Assembly (NCBI RefSeq): GCF_003672135.1
Contig: NC_039514.1
Coordinates: forward strand, 11,087,787 to 11,151,786
DNA from: Ooceraea biroi
Taxonomy: Eukaryota > Arthropoda > Insecta > Hymenoptera > Formicidae
Direction of reading: 5' to 3'
Length of the DNA stretch: 64,000 nucleotides
Part shown: positions 14,001 through 24,604 of the stretch, piece after piece
Layout of the letters: every line of letters begins with the position of its first letter
How positions within the stretch are numbered: the stretch's first letter is position 1
Notes under the pieces: model-generated
Databases searched by the model: none
Told to the model about the DNA's origin: nothing
What the model saw: the letters and a program-made list of their open reading frames with translations, nothing else
Translations under genes and position numbers: made by a program

Positions 14001-15232
14001 GGAAGTAGATAACTTGAGGGAGAAGTTAAATGAGAAGGAAACATTTTTAATTGAATTGGAGAAAGAAAAGTTACAAAATGCTCAAATTGCGGATCAAATA
14101 CAGCATTATCAGGCTCAGTCTCACCATGCCCATACATTGCAACAGGAATTGCAAAACGCTTTGGTAATTTATGAAGTTTTTATCAATTTTTCTCTTTTAT
14201 TAGAGAATTGTTTATATTGTTAATTTGTTAACTCTCTTTATACATTTATATATTATTTATAGATTTGTATAGAAAATCTAAATAAAAAGAATGAAGAATT
14301 AACAAAGAAATTGGAAAACAAATTACAAGAAGAGACACGTTCGACACACGAATCTGTAGATGTTAATGGAGATGAGTGCACGATAGAGAACGAGGAAACT
14401 AGTGACGATATTGTAATAACGCAAGACTTACCACTGCCAGAAAATAGAAATACTTCTGACGATTCCGGACCTATTACAAAATTAGAACAGAGATTCAAAG
14501 AAACAATGGAAAAAGTCGCCGAATTAACTGATGAAAAACAGAAATTGGAACATCTCGTTCTTCAACTTCAGGGTGAAACGGAAACTATAGGTAAGTTACT
14601 TTTTTTTAAATTTTATAACATATATACTGTCTTTTGTATTGTACGTTATAAAATTAGACTATCTGATGAATTGTATGTATCTTTATAGGAGAGTACATAA
14701 CTTTATATCAAAAACAACGAGCAATCCTTGGAGAAAGGTGGAAGGAAAGAGAACAAACCTTCTGCCAATTAGTGGAACAACGTAATCAGCAACAGGAACA
14801 GTTACACAAACTAAAAGTATTGGTTACCGAGTTGCTTAAAAAGCATCCAGAAACTCTAGTAAATCCTACAGAAACCTGTGTGGATTGCCAGAAAGGTAAA
14901 CTCGCATTCATTTATTTTAGTAGCTATGCTTAATTGGATGACTTTTGCGATCTGTGAGCAGATATTTTATAAAAATGTTCATATACTAGAAATATAGAAA
15001 ATATAGTTATACATATATGTATATATGTTTTCCAGAAATCAGCACCCATGTTGAACCGCCTGAAAATGATGAAAAAGAAGAAATTGCAGAAGAGCTACCA
15101 GTGGTCGAGGATAAAACAGCATCGGAAATTCTCGATCTTCTGACAGAAATCAAAGATTGTAAAGATGCGTGTATCATAGAACCCAACTTTCATCCGTGCC
15201 CGTGGTGCTCGGGAAGACTTATTACCGTATAA
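11075..15232 (+). CDS. GM130: Golgin subfamily A member 2 (GM130-like)
   Basis: cis-Golgi coiled-coil tether that in animals links p115 at its N-terminus and GRASP proteins at its C-terminus. Exons: 11075-11119, 11370-11459, 11631-12189, 12306-12491, 12578-12743, 12826-12967, 13040-13219, 13293-13511, 13590-13775, 13912-14163, 14263-14590, 14689-14895, 15036-15232; 918 residues with an intact frame. The first 30 residues include the basic AAKRKLKEFQLQKR segment typical of golgin A2 starts. Residues 1-230 are otherwise polar and low-complexity, then heptad-rich coiled coil to about 830. GEYITLYQKQRAIL at residue 785 is the most family-specific block. The end is CPWCSGRLITV, a hydrophobic C-terminus suited to a GRASP PDZ groove. 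The 12189/12306 junction is the least certain. Confidence 0.9.
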
Positions 15233-15560
15233 TCTTGAATAATAAATTACTTCAAATCCCTCATTGTACTAAAATATATTTATGCAACTAAAGTTACGTA
15301 GAATTTAATAATTGTATATAAAAGGCTCTAAATCTTTTTTAAATTTCTGTATCGACTTGTCGAAGGTATAGGCGAAGATTTTGTCCAAGAAGTTACTTTA
15401 TAAATATACAGTGCCTTTTGATTAGTATTGCAGATATAATTCTTGCGTACTTATTTGTCTAAAACCTTCCTGAGATCACAAGTGTTGGCTTTTTTTAAGT
15501 AAAAAGACCGCTTAATTTTTATAAAATTTTTATTTCCTGTATTAATTAAAAGCGTTTATA
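15233..15560. other. Convergent 3' ends of golgin A2 and RpL35
   Basis: AATAAA at 15241-15246 serves the plus-strand golgin only 9 bases after its stop. On the minus strand AATAAA (plus TTTATT at 15529-15534) lies about 27 bases beyond the RpL35 stop. Nothing else is seen. Confidence 0.5.
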
Positions 15561-16560
15561 CTAAGCTTTAAGGGCATATTTTCTTTGCGGAAATGCCGAA
15601 TGTTTCCGTATTTCCTTCAGTGTTTTCCTGCTGGCCTGGTAGGGAGTAAGACGGTGGCGCAGGGCACGCGTTTTCTTGGGCCTCAAATCCAGAGGCTTGT
15701 ACTTCTTGTTTTTGTAAAATAAGCGGAGATTCGCCTTTTGCTTCTGGTGCATTATGATATATACACGCGCAATGGCCTTCCTTACAACACGGCTGTAAGA
15801 TGACAGAAACAATTATGATTCATAAAAGATATATTCGTAATTAACCTCATATAAAACTATTGTAGATATAAATAACGTAATGCATTTATATTTTGAAAAA
15901 GTATATTGTTAAACTAATGTGATGTATTTATGATTTCACAGCTTTATACGCAATACTGTATAGTCACAGCTTTATACGCAATACTGTATAGTCACAGCTT
16001 TATACGCAATACTCTTATAGGAGTATATACATCTTAAAATAATTATTTAACAAATATATCAGAACTCACATTTTTGACAATTTGGATGCTGCACCTCCTG
16101 TAACTTTTGCTACTCTCAAGGTGGTCAGTTCCGTTTTCAATTGCTCCAGCTGCTTCAGCAGCTCCTTCTTATCCTTAGTTCGCAACTCCGAACACTTTAC
16201 CTTCACCTAAGACAATTTAATAGACATGTTATGCAGATCTTCACATGTATCTCACCTCCAAGTACTGTATATATTGTCATTATAAATCTATTCATTTTAT
16301 CACAAAGTAATCGTTAAGCAGCACACAATCTCTTTCATGCATCGTTTATAATTCAACAATCGTGTGTAAATTTATCAATACTTGGACAATGCGCGCACGA
16401 GGTTATGTCGTATAAACTTTCTTGTACAAAAGATTGAAAGAAAAATTTACAAGCTATAAGTAAATCATAACAATTATACAATTTCTATCGAACAATCAAA
16501 ATATATAAATAATTGATGTTTTAAATAAATTCGGATTTAATTTATGAGTTCACCAACCAT
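15561..16560 (-). CDS. RpL35: 60S ribosomal protein L35 (uL29)
   Basis: Large-subunit ribosomal protein at the polypeptide exit tunnel. Exons on the minus strand: 16558-16560 (the ATG alone), 16070-16206, 15561-15792. They join as M|VKVKCSELRTKDKKELLKQ... and end FPQRKYALKA, 123 residues, the standard length. The single-codon first coding exon is a common arrangement in ribosomal protein genes. The leader before the ATG has a pyrimidine tract (see 16581-16596). The longer downstream intron carries a 28-bp tandem repeat. I looked for box C/D snoRNA motifs in both introns and found none I would defend. Confidence 0.97.
15936..16014. repeat. 28-bp tandem repeat, about 2.8 copies, in an RpL35 intron
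   Basis: The unit tcacagctttatacgcaata + ctgtatag starts at 15936, 15964 and 15992. The first two copies are identical and the third diverges near its end. It is not part of a coding exon. Confidence 0.9.
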
Positions 16561-16580
16561 CTTTAAGCCGTGTACTTCCG

Positions 16581-16596
16581 TCAAGGGAAAAGAAGG
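16581..16596 (-). promoter_or_regulatory. TOP-like pyrimidine tract in the RpL35 leader
   Basis: On the minus strand the sequence is CCTTCTTTTCCCTTGA, 21 bases upstream of the ATG. Ribosomal protein mRNAs characteristically start with a C followed by pyrimidines (TOP motif) that ties their translation to TOR signalling. The exact transcription start is not known here, so this is inferred from position and composition. Confidence 0.6.
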
Positions 16597-17032
16597 TAAC
16601 CTGCAAGGCGAAGACTCGAACGAATTGGAAACAGGATGCTCAACATAAACTTGACAACACCCTATAATCCCTATAGTAATATTTAGTTACAAGTCTGGGG
16701 ATAGGTATTCAATAAAAGAATTTATTTCCTGGGAAAATAGTAACAGAGTATAGTAATTGTGTATAGAGACACTATACAAGCACATAATACACATAAATAA
16801 ATAAACAAAAATAATAAAAAATATTATAATATATTAAATCTATTTAATACATCTATGACTGGTAGTGAATATCGGAACGCAGCCATAGATATCTATGAGT
16901 AAGACTCTTATTTAAAAAAAAACTTTCTGTTGTACAATTGAAAAACAGTGAATAGTAAAAACTCAAATCTCTAACTCAATCTAAAATTTTCTTTAATATT
17001 ATATTAGTAATCTTGGGAGAGACTTGGCAATA
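16597..17032. other. Region between the RpL35 promoter and tRNA-Met
   Basis: AT-rich, no open frame of note. The part next to RpL35 (16597-16680) is less AT-rich and probably holds its promoter; the part next to the tRNA is its upstream flank. Confidence 0.3.
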
Positions 17033-17105
17033 GCCTCGGTAGCGCAGTAGGCAGCGCGTAAGTCTCATAATCTTAAGGTCGTGAGTTCGATCCTCACCCG
17101 GGGCA
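17033..17105 (+). tRNA. tRNA-Met (anticodon CAT)
   Basis: A complete 73-base cloverleaf. The 7-bp acceptor stem pairs GCCTCGG with CCGGGGC (one T-G pair), followed by discriminator A. The anticodon loop reads CTCATAA with anticodon CAT. The T arm carries the GTTCGATCC motif (B box) and the D arm the internal A-box type sequence. A run of seven T directly after the gene (about 17107-17113) is a good RNA polymerase III terminator. The GCCTCGG...A acceptor end and T-loop TTCGATC look like an elongator rather than initiator tRNA-Met, but I could not test this. Confidence 0.95.
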
Positions 17106-17361
17106 ATTTTTTTATCGATATACTGATTTGTAAACTAAAGTCAGTCGGAGAATTAAAAATGGGATAAAATCATTTGATGTTCTACATATTTACACATAAT
17201 AAGTCGTACAATGAACCAAAGTTCTAATTTGTCTATTTAGCTTGGAAAATATACTATAGTGCATATCCCTTAAATGTAAATATACTTATATAATATATCA
17301 ATATTAATTTAAAATAAAGATACTTCTAATATCACGATGTACACTTGGCAATAAATTATTT
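17106..17361. other. Spacer between tRNA-Met and the NOB1 3' end
   Basis: AT-rich spacer. It contains the palindrome TATCGATA just after the tRNA (about 17113-17120), which matches the insect DRE core, but its position after a pol III gene gives no support for a promoter role. It also holds the presumed NOB1 3' UTR. Confidence 0.3.
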
Positions 17362-19369
17362 TTATTTTCGTTTCCTTCTAGATTCGTTAGGGTTTTTTCT
17401 CATCCAATATTTGGCAGTTTTGCCCAGCATAGCCGATCTCGAGTTTATGTCGCGCATAATAAATGGAGAATAACCAGCTATGTAATCTTCACCGAGTGGA
17501 TCATTTTTCATACGCGCCAAACGCGACGGACGCTGCTCCGGCACTGGTTGGTCCTCACACAGGATAGGATTGTTAGCATGTTTTCCACCTTTCGGGTGTG
17601 GTAACGAGAACTGAAAATTACATCAATTTTATGTTTATCTCTCTTTTGTTATTTGGCGTATTATTAAGTATAGATTATTTTAGAAATTAATACAATATAG
17701 CTTTAAAAAAAGCTGGCATACCTTCTTCCCTTTGGCTGACAGAGGTCTGCGGAAATTTATGTGAGCCTGTTGCTGTCCATTCTCATCTAACGTGATTTCC
17801 ACTTTCTTCAACGTCTTATTGCCACAATGTGGACAGAAAATCTTCGTCATGACACTGGTAGTCTTGAAACAAGCGTAACATCTAAAGATGAAGGTTCGCA
17901 TTTGCTTGATTATTCTGCCATCCAGCGAAACCACATTCAATCCCATTTGCATTAGTACATTCTGCATTGCAAAGTCCATCGTTAGGCATGCGACGGTTGC
18001 AGTTTTTTCTTCGAGAATCTCCAAATTCATTTGGTTTTTTATGTTGGTGAGATTTCCTTAAAGAAGATGGATTATTAAAAATACATGCGTCGCAAATTAA
18101 TCCTGATATCATAAAATTCAATTAATGAAACTAAATTTACCTGGTGTAATCCAACCGTTCTCATTGTCGTCGTCATCATCATCATCTTCATCGGTTTCGT
18201 CGTCTTCGTTCTCAGTCGATTCCGCGTCACTTCCATTTTCACGTAATATTGCATCAACTGGAGTAAGAATGTCGTCCATAACATGCTTGTCCTCGCTTTC
18301 ACCCTCAATTTCCAAATTTGCTGAGTCGAAAGTACACTTCATAAATTTCTCTAATAAATCCCTCTCTTGCTCGTTACTCTCTTCTATATCTGAATCTGCT
18401 GTTTCATAATCTGATTCCGTTTCCTCCAAAGATGTGTTTGCTACATCAGATGCATTGAGAACAGATTGTTTCTTTTCTGTGTCGCTTGTATTATTTATTG
18501 TTGAGTCTTCCACTTGCGCGACATTTTCTTTAATATTTTCTTTAACATCTATTTCTTCTGTGTCTTTTAGAGAAGATTCAATATTATTATTTGCATTCAG
18601 TAGCTCTTTTTCCTGGATATCAGATAAAAATTTCTCTTAATATAGAAAATTTGAACATGTATATATTAAATTTATGAAAAATATTCTTACCTTATTTTTT
18701 GGCATGTAAAACCCACTTGGTGGTTTAGGATCATTTTCACTCGGTTTGTCTGTAGTAGGTAGTACGTTTCGTATTGTTGGAGCATCCTTCAAATGCTCTG
18801 TTCCAACTTTTTCTTTTTCTAACTGATAAGTAAGAGCAATCACTTTAATGTCAGTAGCAGATAAGCTCATATAATCACCAGTTTTCTTAGAAAACTCAGT
18901 CACTGTAAGTTAAAAGTATGTTTGGATATAATCAAAATGATTGTATGTTCAATCTAATACAAATAGAAATAATCATTATTAAAACTTTACCAAACTTAAT
19001 ATTCTCAGTAAAAGTTTCTTGAACTTTTAAATCATATGGTAATACAACCAATCTTCTTAGCTGTCTCTTGTTTGTGATTTCATCAACAACAGCTTGTTCA
19101 GTTAAAATGTTAACACCAATATCCTGTGAATAAATATGCGCTCTTAACAAATTTTCAATAACTTAAAAAAATCTATGTTATATTCTTCATAAATTGCATT
19201 TTGCAATTTATACGTTAACATTTTGTATACATAACCTCATAATGATAAACGATAGTTACGCATTTATTTATTATATTATATATTATTTAACAATTACCTG
19301 TAAAGGAGCGTTCTTTATAAAAGCGCTTGTATCAACAATAAGATATTGTACTTTACTCTTATTATCCAT
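17362..19369 (-). CDS. Nob1: RNA-binding protein NOB1, 18S rRNA D-site endonuclease
   Basis: Cleaves 20S pre-rRNA at site D in cytoplasmic pre-40S particles to give mature 18S rRNA. Exons on the minus strand: 19298-19369, 18991-19123, 18691-18902, 18141-18612, 17722-18056, 17362-17610; 490 residues. The N-terminal PIN domain shows the expected acidic residues: Asp13 (LIVDTSAF), Glu39 (VVDEIT) and Asp86 (SATDIK). A zinc ribbon uses Cys356, Cys359, Cys371 and Cys374 (CYAC, CPHC). The basic end is NPNESRRKRK. A long acidic Ser/Glu/Asp linker (about residues 140-290, with an Asp run) makes it longer than the ~410-residue human protein. The stop codon overlaps an AATAAA motif. It shares a 480-bp divergent promoter region with FADD. 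Confidence 0.96.
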
Positions 19370-19849
19370 GATTGCACGTGGTTGGGAATGCTTCAGTGAG
19401 ATGAAGAAAAATATGGCAATGTTTTATAATAAGAATACCTCACTAGGTATTGACCAATAAAACGGTAGTAGACTTTAGTGAATTTGCTCACTTTTATGAT
19501 CTCACTAGAGCGACAAGGATTACCAACCTCATAATATAAGGGAATAATGGAAATATTACCCAAATGTATTTCAGATTAGGCAGATATGTATATGATATAC
19601 ACATGTATTGTTTATAAATTTGTTAACGATTATTACGCAATATACATTTAACGTAAGTATTTAAATAAATGCATCAAATAAATAGACTTATTTTACTTGA
19701 AAATATCTATTCCTGTGTACGTTTTTAGCCTGCGAGTGTTTATGAAGATATATATATATATATATATCACTGCTCAAACGGGTTTTCCCACAACGACCTG
19801 ATCGAAAAGTAAAAATATATCTATCTGTGCTAAAGGACACGACAATAAA
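19370..19849. promoter_or_regulatory. Divergent promoter region of NOB1 (-) and FADD (+)
   Basis: Head-to-head starts with 480 bp between them. The stretch contains a TA repeat near 19749-19766 and AT-rich DNA; no element I would name with confidence. Confidence 0.5.
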
Positions 19850-21009
19850 ATGATCGAGAAGTACAATTTGCTCCGTCAAGATTTTCTCAGCTTAGCTGAA
19901 CCTTATGTTAGTGGTGACGTTTTGAATCAACTAAAATGCAATTACATGCATGATATTGGTTCCAGGCGCAAATTAAGCAAGGCAAGGGATTTCAAAACCT
20001 TTATAAGATTATTAGAAAAACGAGACATCGTCAGCTACAAGAACATAGAACCGTTATGGTTCATATCGAAGCAGTTTGTTCGCAACTCGAACTTGAACGA
20101 CAAGTTGCTTGATTATGAAAATTGGTTGGAAACTGCACAATTATCACCGTCTTGTAATATGTACCAAAGCGATGAAGGTATCTTTCATTACTTTTTTTAT
20201 GAAGTTCATGATATTTATTTTTTTGATGGAGAAATTAATAATGAACATGAAATAATAAAATAATGTTAAAGATGGTTTTGTATTGCATAATATTGTGCAA
20301 AGTTATTTCATGTAGATAGTTTTGAATAATATAATGCAAAACTGAAAAATATTCTTGCAACAGCTCCAGAATTATTAGAACAGCAAAGACATGAAGAAGA
20401 AGAATACTCAGCGTCACTTCCAGAATCCGCATGTGCTTCTACATATAATTTATCTCGATCATCAACAGAAAACTCGATTGCATCTTCTAGTATTCAGATC
20501 ATAGAAACATCTCACTCTTGTAGACAAGAAGGAAGAGATAATCTTGATGATAAAAGAAAATTACTGCAACAAACAGGTATTTTTAAAGTTTTCTTAACAA
20601 ATTTCATCTTCAGTTTTCCATTTTCTATAACTTTTATAAACGTTTTCTGTTCAAAGTGCTGCTACAAATTAAGGATAGACTGGGTCGATCCTGGAGAGAT
20701 GTAGCTAGACATTTGAATATTAGAGAATGTGAAATTGATGCCGTACAAAGTAAATATCCTTACGACTTGAAAGAACAAAGTTATGAGGTAAGAGGACGTA
20801 TTTATAATAAATCTTTAAATATACTTACCTATTCTATTTCTAAAGTAAAAACTCAATTTGAAATCTGAACTTTGTAGTTTCTGAACATTTATATGGCACT
20901 GTCTGATACAGAACGATGGGCGATAAATCTAATACACGCTTTAGAAAAAGGGAGACGCAGAGACCTTAAAGAGCTTGTGGAGGAATTGATATTAAAAAAT
21001 AATACATAA
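19850..21009 (+). CDS. Fadd: FADD-like death adaptor (DED + death domain)
   Basis: Cytoplasmic adaptor; in insects FADD links IMD to the caspase Dredd in antibacterial signalling. Exons: 19850-20177, 20364-20576, 20657-20787, 20878-21009; 267 residues. Residues 1 to about 80 look like a death-effector domain (LEKRDIVSYKNIEPLW resembles its second half). Residues 110-178 are a Ser/Glu/Gln-rich linker. Residues 181-267 form a death domain, with the telling segments KDRLGRSWRDVARHL and LINLIHALEKGRRRDL-type helices. Length and order match insect FADD. AATAAA occurs at 21088-21093. The assignment rests on domain pattern and order, as death-fold sequences diverge quickly. Confidence 0.85.
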
Positions 21010-21945
21010 TTATATCAATATATAATTATATCATTGTTATTAAATCTGCATTTTCATTTATATTGCTGTTAATGAATCGCACAATTTAATAAAAATGTTA
21101 TACATAAAACTCCAGTATTTTTAAATAAACTGTTCAAATATCCAGATATTATGTAAGAAAATCTTAAAAGTAATTGTTTGTTAGAGAATCTCTTTCGAGG
21201 CATCGTAATTAGTGTGAGATTTACTACTACAAAATGGATCTGGGCGCTGTATTTTAACATTTTATTGTACAAGAAAAAGTATTTTCTATATATAAAAAAT
21301 TATCAAATCAAATTATTATTGAATAGTTTCCGTCGATGTATACAACCAATTCTTAATCCTCGTCTGATAAATCGATTGAATTTTTTATCTCTGCTGAATA
21401 TTATTAACTGATGCTGAATGTCAATTATTAATCGTAAACGGGCAGAGAGAAAAAAAAGTATGTAAAAAATGATATATAAAGACGATTTGCATGAGCCTAG
21501 GATTCACCAAGCGAGGATTAGTAGGTGTACATCAGAGAAGCATTATAAGAAATTATAAGAATTTATTTGCTGAAAAATGAGGTTGCACAAATTACATTTA
21601 AACGTACAAGTTTAATTAATCGTACAATCGTCGTCGCATTATCAGTCACAGAAAAATACAGCAGCCCGCGCGTATCTTTCATAAGGTAAACTATATACTG
21701 TACCTCTTAAAGTAACTTTTTTTTTATATTAATGATATCCATCTACTTCTTAATTCAACATTTTGTTTATTGATTCTCACTTAATCTGTTATATTATGAA
21801 AACATGCTTTTGAAAACAAGGTTTAATTTTTCGTCCATGATAAACACATCTTCGATGTTAATGCTTCATCTAGTAACGATGCTTGACAAAATCAAATACT
21901 CCAATGAACAACTTAAAGGTGATATCATGATAAAGTTGGCGGTAC
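21010..21945. other. Convergent 3' region of FADD and eIF4E
   Basis: AT-rich DNA containing the FADD polyadenylation signal (21088-21093) and the presumed eIF4E 3' UTR. Short open frames have no recognisable content. Confidence 0.4.
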
Positions 21946-23299
21946 TTAAAGTGTATAGGTATTTTTCGCTTGACTTCCAACTTTCACCATAGTATCCTTG
22001 TGTATTTGATATTGAATGGTCGTTTTAGGTGTAATTTTCAATCTCTCTTTCAGTTTACGGCTGAAATCAAAATGGTATATTGACAAAATCGATAATACCA
22101 AGATCAACTATATAAATGGGAGATGCTCAAGAGGACCGAGTGGTTTAATTCCTTACCCAATTTGCATAACACTATCCGGACAATCCGCATTCGAGGTCCA
22201 GACACCGATTTTGTCTCCCTTTGTTCTGATATTTACTACAGCCCCACATATATCATCAGAGTATTCGTTGAACGCCTCCCCAATCATACAAAGTAGAATT
22301 TCTAACCAAAAATTATCTAGATCCATAGCTCTCTGCTTCTTTTCTAGATTTATTAGCCACCGTCCTCCGGACTTGTTCTGATCATCTTCCCACATAGGCC
22401 GAATTCCATGCTTAAACATGCTATAGTCACAACCCTGTCTGAGCTCAGACGCCGTCTTTATGTGGTTGTACAAGCTGAACACACGACAGAAAATTTATTC
22501 TCACGATACAGTCGACAAGTCGAGCAGCTTTAATAATACGCGAGAGAACTGAGTACATAATTGCAATCACCTCCAGAAATCTTCAACCGTATCGACACTC
22601 GTTATCTCCCGCTGACTCTCCTCCCATGTCTTATTCCTGTCGGGCTCGTAGTACCACAAGGTCCAAGTGTTTTGCAGTGGATGCTTGATTAAGTATTCGG
22701 GTGGAAACTCGCCGGTACTCGTCACGTCTGCATTCTGCTTCCGGTTGATTTCCTGGAAAGAGAATTTTCCCATTCACCATCCATCTGGTGTAACGTAACA
22801 CCGCGTCGGGATCGAACGCGAGTGCATCGTCGGTGCGGTCGTAAGAGCGATCTCGTGTCTGGATCTGTCGTTAACCTATGTGACAATTCACTATTACCGT
22901 GTACATTTCCATGTAATCAAATTACTGTCTGTATCGCGTAATATCCCCCGCTAACGCGATTACTTGCGGATCAACAAGAGAGAGGCACGTCAAGGTATGT
23001 ACGTGGCACGACGTAAAAATTCTCCAGCAGTCTACCGAGAGCGGCTCTAGGACACTTTCTACATGATGAACATTCGTGAACACGAGCGAGCCGGTGGATG
23101 AGAGAGGGGAAGCGCGAAGAGAGGGTGCGAAAGGAGGATATGGGAAAGTTTCGAGGAAAACCACGGGCGTTCGCCGGCACGTTTTTCTCTCGGCCGAGTC
23201 TCGCGGATCGTCCGGATACTTTTGCACGAGAAGCCGCGACGTGATCGTCACGCTCACGCCGAAAAATACCTCTATTTCCTCCGTGATACTCGTAGCCAT
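21946..23299 (-). CDS. eIF4E: Eukaryotic translation initiation factor 4E
   Basis: Binds the mRNA 7-methylguanosine cap and recruits eIF4G. Exons on the minus strand: 23270-23299 (MATSITEEIE), 22571-22752, 22157-22474, 21946-22060; 214 residues. Characteristic segments are HPLQNTWTLWYYE, DFWSLYNHIK, the cap-stacking MWEDD, RWLINLEKKQR, DNFWLEILLCMIGE and the end KVGSQAKNTYTL. The small first exon is inferred: it is phase 0, has a GT donor, and gives a typical acidic N-terminus. An alternative start at 22773 reads MGKFSFQ through the acceptor TTTCCAG into exon 2, so an isoform starting there is possible. A long hairpin lies upstream (23554-23725). Confidence 0.93.
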
Positions 23300-24604
23300 G
23301 TCACCGCAATGCGTACACTCGCTCCGTGGAAACCGTGAAGTGAACTGGCAACAGGGGCATCTGTCGGCGATGCAACCCTCTTTCTCCGCGAGTACCGTTC
23401 GCGCTCTCTGCCGGTCCTCTGCACCATTCTTCGTTTCTTTCTGGGTAAATTCAGCGAGAAACCGCGGTGCAAGACTGATCGCCTTGGCCTGGTTCCGCGC
23501 CTTCACCGCCTGCAATGCGGATGCGCCTTGCGCAGGACCCGTGCCGTCCGTTTCCGTTGGCAGATTTCTATGTACATGCATATATTCCATGCTTGACGTG
23601 CGTCGCGAACGCAGGCGTATTGCAACTGAAGCGGGAATTTTAATCCAACGATCGATGCAGTCCACTGCACACGCGACGCACTTCAAGAATGGAATATATG
23701 CACACATGTAGCAATCTGCCAACGGATCGAGTGATGGAATAAGTGAAAATATTGCATTGCGATGCATAAATTTGTTGCCCGAGCGTTCTCGCATCTGCGA
23801 TGTTTCTTACGTTTCTTTTCGTTGACGTTTCCGTGACGTTCGCATCTCTCCGGCGCTCCGACACGCTCGCATTCGATCGCGACACACCTGCGCCTGTTTT
23901 GTCATTTGTGCGCGCAACGAGCGTTGCAGATCGATAGCTTGAAAATAAAAAAGGAACGAGCGGCCATTGCCCGCGGACGAGCACGGACGATGCAACAGAG
24001 TTTGCGATGCGCCGCGCTTGCGTACGATGACGAGTCACATAACGCGTAATTTCGCGACGGATCGTCAGGGTCGGTCAGGGCCGTTCTTGTTTATTTATTT
24101 CCCAACAAAAATTATCGACGGGGGGAGGATTGACATTCTTGGCGTCTCTTTTTTTCCCTCGCTCTTCCGTCCTTTGTCTATCCCTCGCACTGGGCTCTCG
24201 CCTCCGCACAGTCCCGTGTTTACTCTCGTCCACGGTCTTACATGCTGCAAACGACGGGAGTAGTAGGGGGAGGGGGTAGGCCCTCCTAATGAGGACGTTA
24301 TAACTTCGATTTTCGGTCGCAAAGTATGGGATGATCGAGGGATGTCGGTAGTGCGACAAAGACAGAGGAGCAGTTCTCCTGTCTGTTTCACTGCAACCCT
24401 CAACAGCAGCGACGCATAGCGACAGTAGCGCGAGTGAAAAACCGCTTCGTTACGATGACTCCCCCCACCACTGAAAATTCGCTTCGTTTCCAGACCTCTA
24501 TATAAAACCGTGTTCTCATCACTCATGCTTGCACTACAATGTGTTTACGTTGTAACTCGGGAAACGCTGTTCGCGCATAAGGAGCGAATCACGTTGAGTG
24601 CAGT
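23300..24604. promoter_or_regulatory. CpG-rich bidirectional promoter region of eIF4E (-) and the RRM gene (+)
   Basis: A CpG-rich block of about 1.3 kb between divergent starts. Long open frames occur on both strands (for example 23076-23711 + and 22922-23794 -), but they lack splice-supported or family content and reflect the base composition. The block carries a 54-bp inverted repeat at 23554-23725. Confidence 0.5.
23554..23725. repeat. Imperfect 54-bp inverted repeat with a 64-bp loop
   Basis: Arm one is 23554-23607 and arm two 23672-23725. After reverse-complementing, about 46 of 54 positions agree. The outer part (CCGTTGGCAGATT), the middle (GCATATATTCCAT) and the inner end (GTGCGTCGCG) match best; the mismatches cluster in an alternating stretch near 23572-23577. 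It lies about 255 bases upstream of the eIF4E ATG. Confidence 0.85.

Noticed and set aside
15793..16557. Possible intronic snoRNA in the RpL35 gene
   Set aside because: Searched for box C and D motifs on the sense strand and found no pair at suitable spacing.
22922..23794. 290-codon open frame on the minus strand
   Set aside because: It contains the eIF4E first exon but continues through its donor into the intron and upstream CpG-rich DNA; composition, not a gene.
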